Source: Perca fluviatilis
Lineage: Eukaryota; Chordata; Actinopteri; Perciformes; Percidae
Reading direction: 5' to 3'
Assembly: GCF_010015445.1 (NCBI RefSeq)
Contig: NC_053114.1
Span: forward strand, 28,502,579-28,566,578
DNA: 64,000 nt
The translations under genes and the position numbers were made by a program. Below are positions 32,621 through 44,716 of this stretch, one piece after another. Position 1 is the first letter of the stretch. Every line of letters begins with the position of its first letter. Under the pieces are notes generated by a model, which was given only the letters and a program-made list of their open reading frames with translations, did not search any database and was not told the origin of the DNA.

Positions 32621-34220
32621 TCTTGTCCGCAAACGCACTCGGACACAGACGCACATCCCCACACCTACCCAGGGGCAGGCATGCATGACTGCACAAATAA
32701 CCAACACTAATGCACACATACATAGGTACAGACAAAATACACACACTAGTACTTGAAGTTGAATTTGAGAAAAGTGACTGTAAGACATAGATAAGTGGTG
32801 CTCATGTTTTCGTGTAGCATTTGTATTATTGTTTATTAATAGATACATATTTACTAGACTGTAGTGAGCGTGTGGTAATGGCCCAGAGTCCTTCCCTTTA
32901 CAAACAGGAGATTGAGGAGGTTTATGCAAGTAAAATGTGCTACTGCTGTTACTGACATGAATTGAAATTACATGCCAAGACACTCAGAAACAGTTATATA
33001 TTTAACCTAAAATAACCCCTCTGCAGGTTTTCAGTGGGCAACTCTTTACATGTACTACTATCAGAAAAATGATTCTGGATTTTTATTATGAAATGCATTT
33101 GATGCGTAAATAGAATATCTATCACTGTCTGTAAGACACACATTTCACTTCGACTTGGCTTGCAGTCTGGCAAGAGCTTTTGGAAAAACTGGCGATATCT
33201 TTATTTTTGGCCATTAATGTAGTCCTTTTAATGTTTGCCATTGTTCAAGCAAAATCAACCGAACTAAACTGCCACTATAGCCTACACCTTTTGTGACTAC
33301 CACCTCTTGTCAGGAATCCGCAACCACAAAATGTCACATTTTAATTTGCTTTGAAACCTGCACCTCTGTATGTACATACATTGAATGTGAACTCTGACTT
33401 TGGGGTTACAAAATAGGCTACAGTTGTCTGTATTATTGATGAATGCTATTGATAAACCGTATTGATTTTGTCCACTTTCTTTATGTCTCTCACTCTTTTA
33501 TGATTGCAAGTTGTTTGACTTGTTTGATTCATTTAGGATGTGAGTAGAGTTTTGGCTGGGAGAGCTCTTCCCTTAATTTCAACTCTCTCTAGCCTCTCCC
33601 TTTCCATCACTTGAATGTGTTCCATCTCTACAGTATATTTAATGCTCTGAAATGTAAGTGAGTGTAATTGCTGAGTAGAAGTTTAGTATAACTGTCTTGA
33701 TTTAGAAAAAACATTTTAAGGTCTTAATGTGAAGAGTGTACGGAGACAAAAAGGAGAAAGCGGGCAAACTAATAAAAAGCATACACACAGTACAATAATG
33801 TACAACCTAGTACAGTATAGAGATGTCTCATTCCCTGCTATTTTATATTATATAACCCTCTTTTTCATTGTCCCTCTGTGACTTAATTTCCCCACTCCTA
33901 TATAGTGTCTATCACGTGATATAGGAACTAGTGCCTTGTTTTCATTGATTTAAAACTGAACTACATTTTGAGTTAGAGGATTAGCAATCTCATTACAAAT
34001 TTCACACATGCTTGGTTAGTCAAACTATTGAACTTCTGTTATCACTGTCAAGTTTGTGCTGCCAGACAGAAAAAAAAATGAATCCCAGGCAGAGCAGAGT
34101 AGGTCTAGATAAGTAACTACTACTTTATAAATGAGGTGTAATAATGTTGAATTCATAATGAATTAACTTAGTTAAATCACTTAGTTAAAACCTAGACCTA
34201 GGCCTAAATCGCTATAGGTC
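32621..34220. other. Non-coding stretch
   Basis: No gene or element recognised. Confidence 0.5.
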
Positions 34221-34524
34221 TAGGGTTGGGCACCTTTTTTTTTTTTTTTTTTTTTCTGATACCGGTGCTAAAATGATACCTTAGAAATGGTGCTGTTCCC
34301 TGACCTAATACTTACAAAAAAGAGCCCAGCTACTAGCTAACGTTAGGCTAACGTTACCTGCTGCCAAGTGTAATGGTATAGCGTCACATACAGCGATGCT
34401 TCCATTGCCTCTAACGTCCGTTTCGGAGCACCAGAGAGCAGCGCAGGCATTTAAGTGGCACCAAAATGAAGCACTGCGTTGCTGTTCGGTACCGTAGATA
34501 ATGGGGTCTTGGTGCCCAACCCTA
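34221..34524. mobile_element. Non-autonomous hAT element (304 bp)
   Basis: The termini are TAGGGTTGGGCACC and its complement GGTGCCCAACCCTA. The 8-bp target duplication has one mismatch: TATAGGTC at 34213-34220 and TTTAGGTC at 34525-34532. A T run follows the left end. The interior has ACGTTAGGCTAACGTTA. Confidence 0.9.
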
Positions 34525-34545
34525 TTTAGGTCTCTGTCCAACTAA

Positions 34546-34548
<3 letters not shown>

Positions 34549-34579
<31 letters not shown>
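34549..34579. repeat. (TG)n microsatellite
   Basis: About 31 bp of uninterrupted TG. Confidence 0.95.
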
Positions 34580-34580
<1 letters not shown>

Positions 34581-35130
34581 GAAGATATGTGGGCTAAGCT
34601 TATGGTGTTTTTGCCTCGTCTGGACTGGGTGTTGAAACATCTCACTATGACCCCAGGAGTATCGATGGTAGTGATAGACATGTAATAATGTCATAAAGCC
34701 AGAAAAGAAAAGGAGCTGTAAGTGGAGGTTGGCTGAAGAGTGTAATGGGTAATCAGTCAGCGGGGTGAAAAAGGACATGGCCATTGTGTGTGGACAGAGA
34801 TGGGGAATAAAACATTGGGCTCATGAAAGATGAGCAGACCAGAACAGGAAGAGGGCGGGGGAATAGAGGTTCCCTGCTTTTAGATGCGACAGGCCTGTCG
34901 CATTTCCTGATTACAACCAATAGGTCTCAATTTCCCATGACAACACCAACTACTCATTTGGGGCAGTGTCTGTATTATAGAGCATGGCGGAGAGAGAGGA
35001 GGTGGGGTTAATGTCCTATAGAGCTCAACAGTGACTGCCCACTTCTTGAATGGTTTTGGTTTCATTAAAAAAATTATGCATTATGTACTTCCGTTTACTT
35101 TGAGAATTACTAGAGCACATTTAAACAGTT
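34580..35130. other. Non-coding stretch
   Basis: Nothing recognised. Confidence 0.45.
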
Positions 35131-35960
35131 TAATTTCAATTTTATTTATAGTATCAAATCATAACACAAGTTATCTCGAGACACTTTACAGATAGAGTAG
35201 GTCTAGACCACACTATAATTTACAAAGCCCCAACAATTACAGTAATTCCCTCAAGAGCAAGCAGTGCGACAGTGGCGAGGAAAAACTCCCTCTTGGGAAG
35301 AAACCTCGGACAGACCCAGGCTCTTGGTAGGCGGTATCTGACGGTGCCGGTTGGGGATGTGATGAACAGTGGCAATAATAGTCACATTAATAATGGAACA
35401 GTGACTTCAAGTGGTAGTCGTAGTAGTTAATGTCATATCAGGGCGCTGCAGGGCGTTACAGGATGTAGCGTGGCCCAGCAGAGCATGGATGGACGTAGCA
35501 GGAAGCAGCAGGACGCAGCATGACATTGCAGGGCACCGCGGAGCTCAGCAGGGAGTGCAGCAGGACCACGGCGACAGCTGCAACCAGGATCTTGGTGCCA
35601 ACGTTCTCCAAGGAAATACGCTGGGTGAAAAAACATAAGGACTCCGGGGAGTAAACTCCCCAGAAGCTAGGATTAATAACAAGCATTTCTGGGACAGGAT
35701 GCACACAAATGGTAACAGAAAGGGAGAGGAGAGAGCAGCTCAGTGTGTCAAAGGAAGGAATTCCCCGGCAGTCTAGAACTATAACAGCGTAACTAAGAGA
35801 CAGGTAATAAGGAGAGGTAGCCTGTTCGGGCTTGGAACTCTCCCCTGCCGGATTGGGCTGTGCTGGCCTGCCTCCCTCTACTTTTGTTATATTATTAATC
35901 TGACAACTATGAAGAGAAGCAGGTGGGCCGGGTTAGGCGGACGCTGCAATTCCTCACTCC

Positions 35961-37609
35961 CTAACTATAAGCTTTATCAAATAGAGTTTTAAGTTCATTC
36001 TTAAATGTGGTGACAGTTTCTGCCCCCCGAACCCAGATTGGGAGCTGGTTCCATAGGAGAGGAGCCTGATAACTGAAGGCTCTGGCTCCCATTCTGCTTT
36101 TAGAGACTCTAGGTACCACAAGTAACTCTGCATTCTGGGAGCGCAGTGCCCTAGTGGGACAATAAGGTATTAGGAGTTCTTCTAGATATGATGGTGCTTG
36201 ACCATTTAGAGCTTTGTAGGTCAGGAGAAGGATTTTAAATTAAATCCTGGATTCTACAGGAAGCCAATGCAGAGAAGCTAATACAGGAGAAATATGATCT
36301 CTTTTCTTAGTTCTTGTGAGAACACGTGCCGCAGCATTCTGGATCAGCTGGAGAGTCTTAAGGGACTTATTTGAGCAACCTGACAGTAGGGAATTACAAT
36401 AGTCCAGCCTGGAAGTAACGAATGCATGGACTAGTTTTTCAGCGTTGTTTTGAGACAGGATATTCCTAATTTTGGCAATGTTATGAAGATGAAAAAAGGC
36501 TGTTCTTGAGGTTTGTTTTGGATGGGCGTTAAAGGATATATCCTGATCAAAAATAACCCCTAGATGTCTGACAGTAGTGCTGGAGGCCAGGGCAATACCA
36601 TTCAGAGTAGCTATGTCTTTAGATAATGAGGTTCGGAGGTGTTTAGGGCCCAGCACAATAACTTCAGTTTTGTTAGAGTTTAACATCAGAAAATTATAGG
36701 TCATCCAAGATTTTTTTATCTTTAATGCACGCTTGAAGTCTAGCCAGCTGACTGGTTTTGTCTGGTTTGATTGACAAGTATAATTGGGTGTCATCCGCAT
36801 AACAGTGAAAGTTAATTGAGTGTTTCCTAATAATATTACCAAGAGGAAGCATATATAAGGAGAATAGAATTGGTCCAAGCACTGAGCCTTGTGGAACGTC
36901 ATGGCTAACTTTAGCGTACTTGGAGGATTTATCATTAACAATAACAAATGGAGATCGATCAGAGAAATAGGACTTAAACCAGCTTAGAGTGATTCCTTTA
37001 ATGCCAACTAAATGTTCCAATCTCTGTAACAAGATTGTATGGTTAATAGTGTCAAATTCAGCACTAAGATCTAGTAAAACAAGAATGGAGACTTCCAAGT
37101 CCTTTGTCTGCAGCAGTTAGAAGGTCGTTAGTAATTTTCACCAGTGCCGTCTCTGCGCTATGATGCTTTCTAAATCCTGATTGAAAGTCATCAATTAAAC
37201 TATTGCTATGTAGAAAATCACATAACTGATTAGCAACTACCCTCTCAAGGATCTTGGATAAAAAGGGAAGGTTAGATATAGGTCTATAGTTTGCTTAGAC
37301 CTCAGGATCGAGGGTGGGTTTTTTCAGACAAGGTTTTATCACAGCTATTTTAAGTGACTGCGGTACATAACCTGTTAATAAGGACATATAGATCATATCT
37401 TGTAATGAAGTGTTAACCACTGGTAATGCTTCTTTGAGTAGTCTCGTTGGGATGGGGTCTAAGAGACAGGTAGATGGCTTCGCTGAGGATATCTTTAACA
37501 TCAATTGTTGAAGGTCTATAGGACAAAAGCAGTCTAAGTATATGTCGGGAATAGTCGTTCTTTCTAGCTGTCCTGCGTTTAAAGGTGAACCGTTAGAAGT
37601 TGAGGGCAA
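35961..37609 (-). pseudogene. LINE reverse transcriptase and C-terminal domain, disabled
   Basis: Reverse transcriptase copies the LINE RNA at the nicked target. Landmarks in order: CLLDPIPTRLLKEALP (near 37470), [17 protein letters not shown] with [13 protein letters not shown] (near 37230-37150), [15 protein letters not shown] (near 37080), [20 protein letters not shown] (near 36900), catalytic FHCYADD (YADD at 36801-36790), TEVIVLGPKHLR, LGVIFDQDISF and LVHAFVTSRLDYCNSLL. The C-terminal region runs from FKILLLTYKALNGQAPSYLE to LKTLFDKAYS with a natural stop at 35963-35961. Breaks: a frameshift near 37095, further frame changes near 36700, and a TAA replacing the usual Glu just before FKILLL at about 36241. 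Not functional. Confidence 0.92.
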
Positions 37610-37628
37610 AAGGTGATAGATTTTATCT

Positions 37629-37930
37629 CTAATTGTTAGTTAATAGTTTAGGATTAATTAACAGGCTTGAATCAAAGATGGCTGCAACTCCCCCTCCTCG
37701 GCCTGAGACTCTAGGAATTTGAGTATTAATATGACTGGGAGGAGTGGCTTCATTTAGACTAACATATTCTTCATGGCCCAGCCAGATTTCAGTAAGACAA
37801 AATAAATCAATTTTATTATCTGATATCAAATCGTTTACCAATACTGCTTTAGAACACAGAGATCTAATATTTAATAGTCCACATCTAATTTTTGCAGTCG
37901 TTTTAATTCCAATTAGGTTGTTACCAATTA
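37629..37930 (-). pseudogene. LINE endonuclease N-terminal fragment
   Basis: The frame reads [19 protein letters not shown], then [16 protein letters not shown] and [13 protein letters not shown] before stopping. These are the opening N-R-S-L and TE-WL metal-binding motifs of APE-type LINE endonucleases, plus the R-GGGVA strand. The remaining two thirds of the domain, including the GDFN and SDH motifs, is missing. Sequence jumps directly to the region ahead of reverse transcriptase, so an internal deletion has removed it. Confidence 0.85.
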
Positions 37931-38149
37931 GTTTAAGATGACCAAAATGAAGTACACAAAGTAACTAAAATATGTCTTAAGCTTAATACATTTAACTTAG
38001 TACAACAAATGAGTCTTTTCTCTCCTCACCAAAACAGTTCTCATTAGTATCCCAGCGAACCCCCAACCAAAAAATAAACTGTCTCCAGTTCGAAGCTGGA
38101 CAATGAAAATTAAACTTAGTGACGCCTCTTTGATTTTCTTCTCTAGTTT

Positions 38150-38324
38150 ACCACCGATGTCCGCTCCAGAGAATAACGGCCTGTAAGTGTGGTTTCCTGG
38201 TGGAATCCTGGAAGAAGTGTGGAGAATTTAAGTAATCCGTAATTTCTTGGTTTGAAAGTGCTGGCATCCAGGCAGTCTGGCGGTGTGTCTGTGGCACAGG
38301 GCGTGTGTGATTAAAGGCGGAGAT
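38150..38324. mobile_element. Left remnant of an older hAT interrupted at 38325
   Basis: This piece shares the phrase CCGATGTCCGCTCC with hAT-like interiors and is contiguous, across the 38325-39335 insertion, with the orphan hAT end at 39455. Its own left terminus is not visible, so the assignment is tentative. Confidence 0.3.
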
Positions 38325-38676
38325 TAGGCCTGTCACGATTATTTCTAAAGAATATTTAACACTGGAACTGGAAGACAATATCCACAATATGTCTTTGAGC
38401 TCCTTTTAGTATGTCGTCTTTCACGCTGATGTACAGTTGTGGAATTGCCATTTGTGACACGTATGTTAGCAGACTACAGACTCTGTACTACATTTTACAA
38501 TTATGTAACACTAAATATTATTAAATTTAAATAATATATAATTAATAAATTAAATCTATCTATATGGCTATCTGCCACATGGCGAGTAAATGTTTGTACA
38601 AAAATAGTTCTGTTTTTCAGTCTTCATTTTGGCAAAGGTGCGCTGCCCTCTGCAGGTCGAGCCGGTGGGCCCCACA

Positions 38677-38757
<81 letters not shown>

Positions 38758-39335
38758 ACACACCACACACACACAAACACTGGTGCAACTCTGATATACT
38801 TTCCACACTCCGTGTCCGTGGACAGTGTAGGCTTGTACCGTTAATGTTCTGTGCATTGTCGGACACATGCAAAAACTTTCCTAAACCACTTGCGAGACTG
38901 ACGAGTCCACAGTGGCGTGTATGTCCGAGCCTGTCCCCCCCCGCCTCCACCTGCAGGTTGTCAGCTGTGTGGTTCGGAATGAAAGGGAGAAAACGGGACG
39001 CCGAGTAACACGGTTGATATTTCTCATATACTTTCTTTTTTTGATGGCGCCTTAACTGCAAAGTGCTGCGGGAAACCCTGCTCCAACTCTCAACTAGCGT
39101 TTTCTGTCTCTCTCCACCTGGAGTCCCGCCCACACACAAAGACCATGCGACTGACCAGAGGGTTCACTCCTCGTTACGCTAAGGAACCGAGAGTGGTCCT
39201 CCAGTCTCTTTGGTAGAGAGAGACGAGGAAAACAAACAAGCATGCAAATGGAAATTATCGCGTCTGGAAAAATTATTGAGCTAATTTTTTTTTATCGTGC
39301 GATTAATTGATTTATTGACTATCGTGACAGGCCTA
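38325..39335. mobile_element. Non-autonomous hAT element (1011 bp)
   Basis: The termini are TAGGCCTGTCACGATTATT and the complement ending ATCGTGACAGGCCTA. A perfect 8-bp target duplication GCGGAGAT lies at 38317-38324 and 39336-39343. The right subterminal region has ATCGTGCGATTAATTGATT. It is the same family as 27301-30115. A long CA tract lies inside. Confidence 0.94.
38679..38753. repeat. (CA)n microsatellite with one interruption
   Basis: About 75 bp of CA, broken by ACCCAC near 38711. Long His/Thr or Cys/Val frames here are artefacts of the repeat. Confidence 0.97.
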
Positions 39336-39343
39336 GCGGAGAT

Positions 39344-39455
39344 CACTACAAACTGATGTAAATTATCGGAGTAAGGTAATCTGGGTGAATGCCGATCCCC
39401 AATCAGTTAAAAAATGCCCATGTCGGCTCCGATACTTGCGATCGGGACATCCCTA
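39344..39455. mobile_element. Right end of an older hAT
   Basis: The sequence GGCTCCGATACTTGCGATC then GGGACATCCCTA is a hAT-type terminus (complement TAGGGATGTCCCGATCGC). Together with 38150-38324 it was the landing site of the 38325-39335 hAT. Confidence 0.6.
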
Positions 39456-40123
39456 CCCTTACCTGCAGTACAACCCTGAATCCATTCCTTGTTTTATGTT
39501 CTCAGTCTTTTAACTCATTTCAAGCTTTGTTGGAATGCATATGGATTCGGTTAATTTTCTTATATAGAAGTCTTTTTCTATTGCAAATTATTACTTAATC
39601 ATTATTCAATTATGAGATTGTGTGCTGACTAAATTAAGTTGAGTTCATACGCTGGAATTAACATAAATCTTTACTCATTTTGACTGACAGAGCTTTTGAT
39701 GCAATATGACAACATGGTTTGTGGTTTGAAGGTGGTAAACAGTCGAGTTTATCAGCAACACACAAGGTCTGCAAGTTTGAGAAAGCGGACATAACGCTCT
39801 AGCTGCTGCTAATGGACTATAAAGGTGGACCTGATTAAAAGTAATTAGCTACAATAGGTTGTCTGTGCACCAGCTTCAGGCTATATAAGATACGGATAGG
39901 TATATCGCAGCTAAACATAATGATATTTCAGATGTGCTTTCTAGCATATAAAATGACTTGATGAGCAATCACCTGTGGCCATTGCAGCTTTGAAAGACAT
40001 AAAATAAAAACACATTACCTATATATGGTAAGTCAGTGCAATATTTAGTTGAGTTTGTAACATTTGGTTTAACATTTATTTTTTATTCCTCTTTTTATTA
40101 TTAAATTTTCTGTTTTTTCAAAA
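39456..40123. other. Non-coding stretch
   Basis: Nothing recognised. Confidence 0.45.
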
Positions 40124-40410
40124 GATGGACTGTAAATGGACTGTTTTTATATAGCGCTTTTCAAGTCTTAATGACTACTCAGAGCGCTTTAACATAGTAC
40201 AGGAACCATTCACCATTCACACACATTCATACACTGTAGCTGAGGCTGCCGTACAAGGTGCCACCTGCTCATCAGATAAACACTCACACACATTTACACT
40301 CCATCCGGGGCAACTCGGGGTTCAGTGTCTGGAACTGCAGGGCCAGGGATCGAACCACCAACCTTCCAATTGGCAGGCAACCTCTCTACCACTTAGCCAT
40401 AGCCGCCCCA
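40124..40410 (-). mobile_element. tRNA-derived SINE with LINE-type tail
   Basis: Read on the minus strand, the head has an A-box-like TGGCTAAGTGGTAGAG (40402-40387) and a B-box-like GGTTCGATCCC (40357-40347), the two internal RNA polymerase III promoter elements. The body follows with TGTGTGAATGGTGAATGG, and the 3' end GAAAAGCGCTATATAAA...CAGTCCATTTACAG is the tail type shared with fish LINEs that mobilise such SINEs. It is a retrotransposed copy; the tRNA-like head could not fold as a normal tRNA. Confidence 0.85.
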
Positions 40411-40799
40411 TAAATAAATGCTGGAATAATGTTACATGTCACAGATTTTTTACAGAAATGTCCTATTTTCAGTGGATGTCTCATTTATTTTGTATGACTA
40501 TTTGACATGATCGTAGGAGGTGCAATATGTAGATGCTGCTATTGAACTGAGGCATATCAGAAATTTCAGTTTACAGGAAAGTACTGATTTAAAAAAAAAT
40601 TGTTTATTATAAATTTAGCTTTTGTGATAAATGTTCTGTGTTTGACTGTTGAATGTTCCATGCTTATTAAAAGAAAAACACGTATTTCTGGCAATTCATA
40701 TCTATGTTCTCATCCTTGCATAGGAATATAGAGCAGATTTGATGGTGTCTCATGTTATAATGCTCCATGACATGTTTAATCTGTTACATAGTGAATATT
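40411..40799. other. Non-coding stretch
   Basis: Nothing recognised. Confidence 0.45.
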
Positions 40800-43016
40800 G
40801 AACTTTAGCTAAACTTGAAAAAAATAATTATCGCAAATCAAATTGTAATTGCAATATCTGGCAGAAAAATCGCAATTCGCAAACAGTTTGAGAATGGCAA
40901 CACACAAAGAGCAGAAGGTGAGGACATCCTGTCAGGCAATTGACCTCTCGCCGGCCCCTCCCCCAAAATGGCCATTGTCCAATCACACATCATAGCAACC
41001 GTTACTATGTGAGCAGGTCCGACAAACATTGACTCCAAGCAAGATGGTGAAGCGGTGCGCCCAAGGCGTTTGTAAATCGGACACTAGATACCCGATTGTC
41101 TGGAGGATTCATTTGCACTAACGTGTTTACTATTTGGCAGCCTGAAAACTGGTATTAAAGGCTGTAGAAAGAATGCGGAATGAAAAGAGATCATGCGGTC
41201 AACAGTGTTGCCGTAGTAAATCGGAATCCAGCTGAAGTTTATAGCCTACATCCTTGACACATGTATTCTATAGTCCTAATAGTAATATACAGGCTTATAT
41301 TGCAATCTCTTAGGCCTACATGTAGGTGTACTTATATTTAAATAAACACACAGTAGCTGAGTTTATGCAGTGTCTTTTATTTTACTCGTGTTTTTTTTCA
41401 TGAGTCAGAACGAGGCAACAGCTGAGGGAGAGTGCGTGTCGTCCGCCCCCCGTGCTGGACCCTGTCTCCTGACAGCAGAGGGGCTGGAAAAACAAGCCGA
41501 AATAACTCGGTCAATGGTACAAATAAATCGTTCACGTTCAAGAGAAAACGTTTCATAAATGAGGGCCAACGTGAGCGGTGCCTACAATGGATAAAACAGT
41601 GTGGACGGCCCCACTCCCAGTTAAATGTGTTGAACATTACGAAGCATAAATACGTCTGCTCAAAGCTAAGGCTAACAGCTAACTAGTTACCGTCTAGATC
41701 TACTAACTAGAGGCAAGAACACAAATTGGACCAAAGTTATGATTACCATGGATATCATTGCCAGAATGTTAACCTATTCTCTAAGCTAAGTTTAACGAGC
41801 CCTTTAGCTTTAGCCAACATTAGTTAACATGTTAGCTAATGCTAGCTACATTAGCTGCTGTTGTGTTGTGTCTTTGAGCTCCCCAACTTTATTTTTCGTC
41901 AGTTTACAACAAAGTCGAACATTTGAATATATCCCTCCACTGCGTACTGTAACCCCTTTTGCCTCGATCTGGAGGATATCGTGGAGGTATTGCTCCAAAA
42001 AAGGTCACTGACACGCACGGGTATACCTCTTCCCGTCATGGCAATCTGTCACGCTGGTCGTGTTCGTGTTTGGCCATTTCTTTGTCGGACGTAGCAACAG
42101 TAACTAAGGGGGGCGGGGCTTGGCGAAAGGCTAATTAGCCTGGAAATGTACTTCCGTTGATCTAGACTAGTGTGTGGAGAGAAACGCATCAAGACTCTCA
42201 CACTGAGCTGAAATAAAAACACTGCGCTGCAACAGGTGTCTTTCGGTTTAATCAAAGTTTTCATTTGAAGGATTCTGTTCTACAGTATTAAAGAAAAAGA
42301 AGAAAAAAAAAAAAATCCAAATCCTAAACACCGAATACCTCAATGAACAATATTCGGGTCCGGCTCTACTCTTTACTATGTGAAATATGTCCCAGTGATA
42401 CAGTTAAGAGTAGGCAACCGTAATAGCTGCCATGCTGTTACCATACCAGTGTTTTACCCCTTAAGATTTTATATTTAAATATTGAGAAATATTTTTTCTT
42501 TTTATTTTGTTTATTTTGTTTTACTTTTTTTTCTTTTTTTTTTTTTTTGGCAGCAATAGAGCCAGTGATGTTTCCTGTTTATTGTACGGGACTCTCACAC
42601 TGCCTCCAAACGGTCTGCCAAGTCTGATCGCCGCTTACATGTTTGGCCACTGCAGCGTGACGTCGGGTTGCATTTCTCCAAAAGTTGAATCGGTCTCCCT
42701 AAACACACTACCCCCATTCAAAATTAATGGGAAACCTACGTTTTTGTCTGATGGCCGTCGCAGTCAGTATGAATGCAGGCCAACAACAACCGCTCGTCCA
42801 CACTACTGAAGTCGCTCCCCTTTTTGGAACTAACTCCTCCACCGTGGAGCCGGTAGCAATTTCGCTTTTAGCCCTGCTGGTTGCTGTGCGTAACGGTATG
42901 ACGTCATTACATCAACAAGTCGGAATATTTCCATCGTCACAATATGAATTTTCTTCATATCATTTTTTTTTTTTATTATACTGTATTATAGTGAGCGATA
43001 TGGTTGCACACCCCTA
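40800..43016. mobile_element. Degraded element block ending in a hAT terminus
   Basis: The right end GATATGGTTGCACACCCCTA (complement TAGGGGTGTGCAACCATATC) is a hAT-type terminus. About 2.2 kb to the left, AATTATCGCAAATCAAATTG, GCAATATCTGGCAG and AATCGCAATTCGC look like hAT subterminal sequence. No TAGGGG left end or matching CTTCACAG duplication was found, so the two may not belong together. The block encloses a THAP-domain relic and a TTAGCTAATGCTAGCTACAT-rich segment. Confidence 0.4.
41044..41670 (+). pseudogene. THAP zinc-finger domain remnant
   Basis: At 41044 an ATG opens MVKRCAQGVCKSDTRYP, the hallmark start of THAP domains (C-x4-C here at residues 5 and 10). About 480 bp on, a frame covering 41432-41686 reads ERCLQWIKQCGRPHSQLNV then KHKYVCSK, the second half of the same domain. 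THAP domains bind DNA through a C2CH zinc site and occur in host regulators and in transposases such as P elements and Kolobok. In this copy the final His after VCSK is Leu, and the halves are separated by unrelated sequence (an intron or insertion). It appears non-functional. Confidence 0.75.
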
Positions 43017-44067
43017 CTTCACAGGCAATTTCACTGAAAAGCCTCTTTCTGCGCCCCCTCATCCCCCACTCCTCAAGTTTTATGCAGATAAGACTGAAGG
43101 CTTTCCCCTTACAGGGCTGGGTGAGTGCCCAGTATGCAGAAGTTTATCTGGCACACATGTCCCTCCCTCCATATTTCACTTCTGGTTCTACTCTCTCTTT
43201 CTGATAGCTTTATCACTGCGGAGGGGTCAGATGCTGACACCAGCATAAGGGTCGCTTAAATCGCTCTAAACAACATCTATCATGGACCCTATAAAATAAG
43301 CTTCATGGCACACACAATACCCTGGCCTCGTGCTTGGAAATGCTCGTCTATCATATGGCTGCTTGACGCTAGGAAGCCTTTTTTTGATGATATGTACAAG
43401 ATTTAGAAGAGGAAGGTCCTGATTTGGCCTTAATCAGTCTTTTATGAGTAATTTTAGATTACAGACTGCATGGGAGAGCTATCACTCATCAGAAGGCAGG
43501 TAGGATGTTTTGGATGTGATAAATGGCACTAGCCTACAGTTCTATTTATTGATCAGGAAGAAGCTTGATATCAGTAAAACCCCTTTGGATAGCTAAAAAA
43601 TATGTCATAGAAAGGGCTGTTAGTTCCAGAGGCATGGCAGTGGGAAGGCATAAGAAGAACTAAGTGCAAAAAAAGAGGGATTATTGGCCTAGTATAATGA
43701 CATGCTGACAGGTTGCTTATACGGCTCAGAAAAACTAAAACAAATGGAATGCAGGTGCTTGAACAGAGAAGACGCAGTTATGGCCCCTAAATCAAAACAA
43801 ACCTGCAGGCTGTTCAGCAACCACTAGATTAATAGCTAGATGCCAACAGATTGCAGCAAAGTGTTAGCTCTCTGAGGTCAAAAATCAACACGTAATAAAA
43901 AGAAAAAGGCTTTCTGTAATGTAACTCATTTTCCTGTTTTGACAGTCTCCATGTATTAAACAAATGTTCTCAAATTTAGCTGAGCTATTTTGACTGGCTT
44001 AAATAATCAAACATTTAGATACCTTAACAGCTGATTGTTTCTGTTTTCTGCTTTTATGAAGAGGGTG
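43017..44067. other. Non-coding stretch
   Basis: No gene recognised. The frame across 42727-43248 crosses the hAT terminus at 43016 and is not credible. Confidence 0.5.
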
Positions 44068-44323
44068 TTAAAGGGGTGATAGAATGATTATATAGTAGGG
44101 ATGCACCGAATATTCGGCCACCGAAAATGTTTGGCCAAAAATGGCCCAAAAGGGCATTTTCGGTTTTCGGCCGAAATACTTTTATCACTGAAACAATACG
44201 GCCGAAAATGTTGTGATGACGCAAAAAGAAACCACGACCTGCACGTGTGTCAGTACCCGATCCGTTCCACCTGCAAAGCGTCTCCTAAGCAAAGAGGTTG
44301 AGACGGACCACGGAGTGAAAACA

Positions 44324-44669
44324 ATGAAAAGTACGCTCTTAGAGTCTGTCAGCACACGTTTCACTGAGATCTATTCGGATCCTCTGCACTTCATCGCGAC
44401 TGTACTTGATCCGCGTTATAAAGACCATTACTTGGATACGGAAATAAAGCAGGGCGCACGAGGAAATGATCCAGGCCGCGATGGATGCGGAGAACCCGTG
44501 TGGAGACGGAGACGGAGCGCGCACGGAGCGTGCACGGAGCGCGCACGGAGCAGCGGCCAGCGCAGGAGGAGATCAGAGCGCAGAAAAAAAGACTTGTCTC
44601 TCTGCACCAGATGAGGGGCATGCACCCTCGTTGTCTAATATGTTCAGTGAAATCCTGCAAGAAAGTGCC

Positions 44670-44680
<11 letters not shown>
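44324..44680 (+). pseudogene. hAT transposase C-terminal fragment
   Basis: The frame reads STLLESVSTRFTEIYSDPLH then IATVLDPRYKDHYL (DPRYK at 44408-44422). This is the highly conserved x-LDPRYKd-xyf segment of hAT transposases that precedes the C-terminal dimerisation region. A frame change near 44460 is needed to continue into EMIQAAMDAE and then AEKKTCLSAPDEGHAPSLSN. The N-terminal BED finger and catalytic acidic residues are absent. It is a passenger in a deletion derivative. Confidence 0.85.
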
Positions 44681-44715
<35 letters not shown>

Positions 44716-44716
44716 G
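44671..44716. repeat. (AAT)n microsatellite
   Basis: About 15 AAT/ATA units. Confidence 0.95.

Larger units (their letters stand above)
35131..38140 (-). mobile_element. L2-type LINE, internally deleted (~3 kb)
   Basis: On the minus strand the order is a 5' leader, then an endonuclease start (37930-37629), a deletion junction near 37620, reverse transcriptase and C-terminus (37609-35961), and a long 3' untranslated region. The last begins after 35961 and ends CTATAAATAAAATTGAAATT at 35131. The 3' region includes TGTAAAGTGTCTCGAGATAA, a block seen widely in fish L2-like LINEs. The 5' edge at 38140 is uncertain. L2 assignment rests on the protein phrases; Rex1/CR1 relatives are the alternative. 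Confidence 0.88.

Noticed and set aside
38568..39139. Long minus-strand frame rich in Cys-Val, and similar His-Thr or Cys-Val frames at 18199, 56129 and 62595
   Set aside because: Frames exist only because TG/CA repeats lack stop codons; no protein-like flanks.
42727..43248. 173-residue plus-strand frame
   Set aside because: Crosses a T run and a hAT terminus; composition and phase show no coding character.
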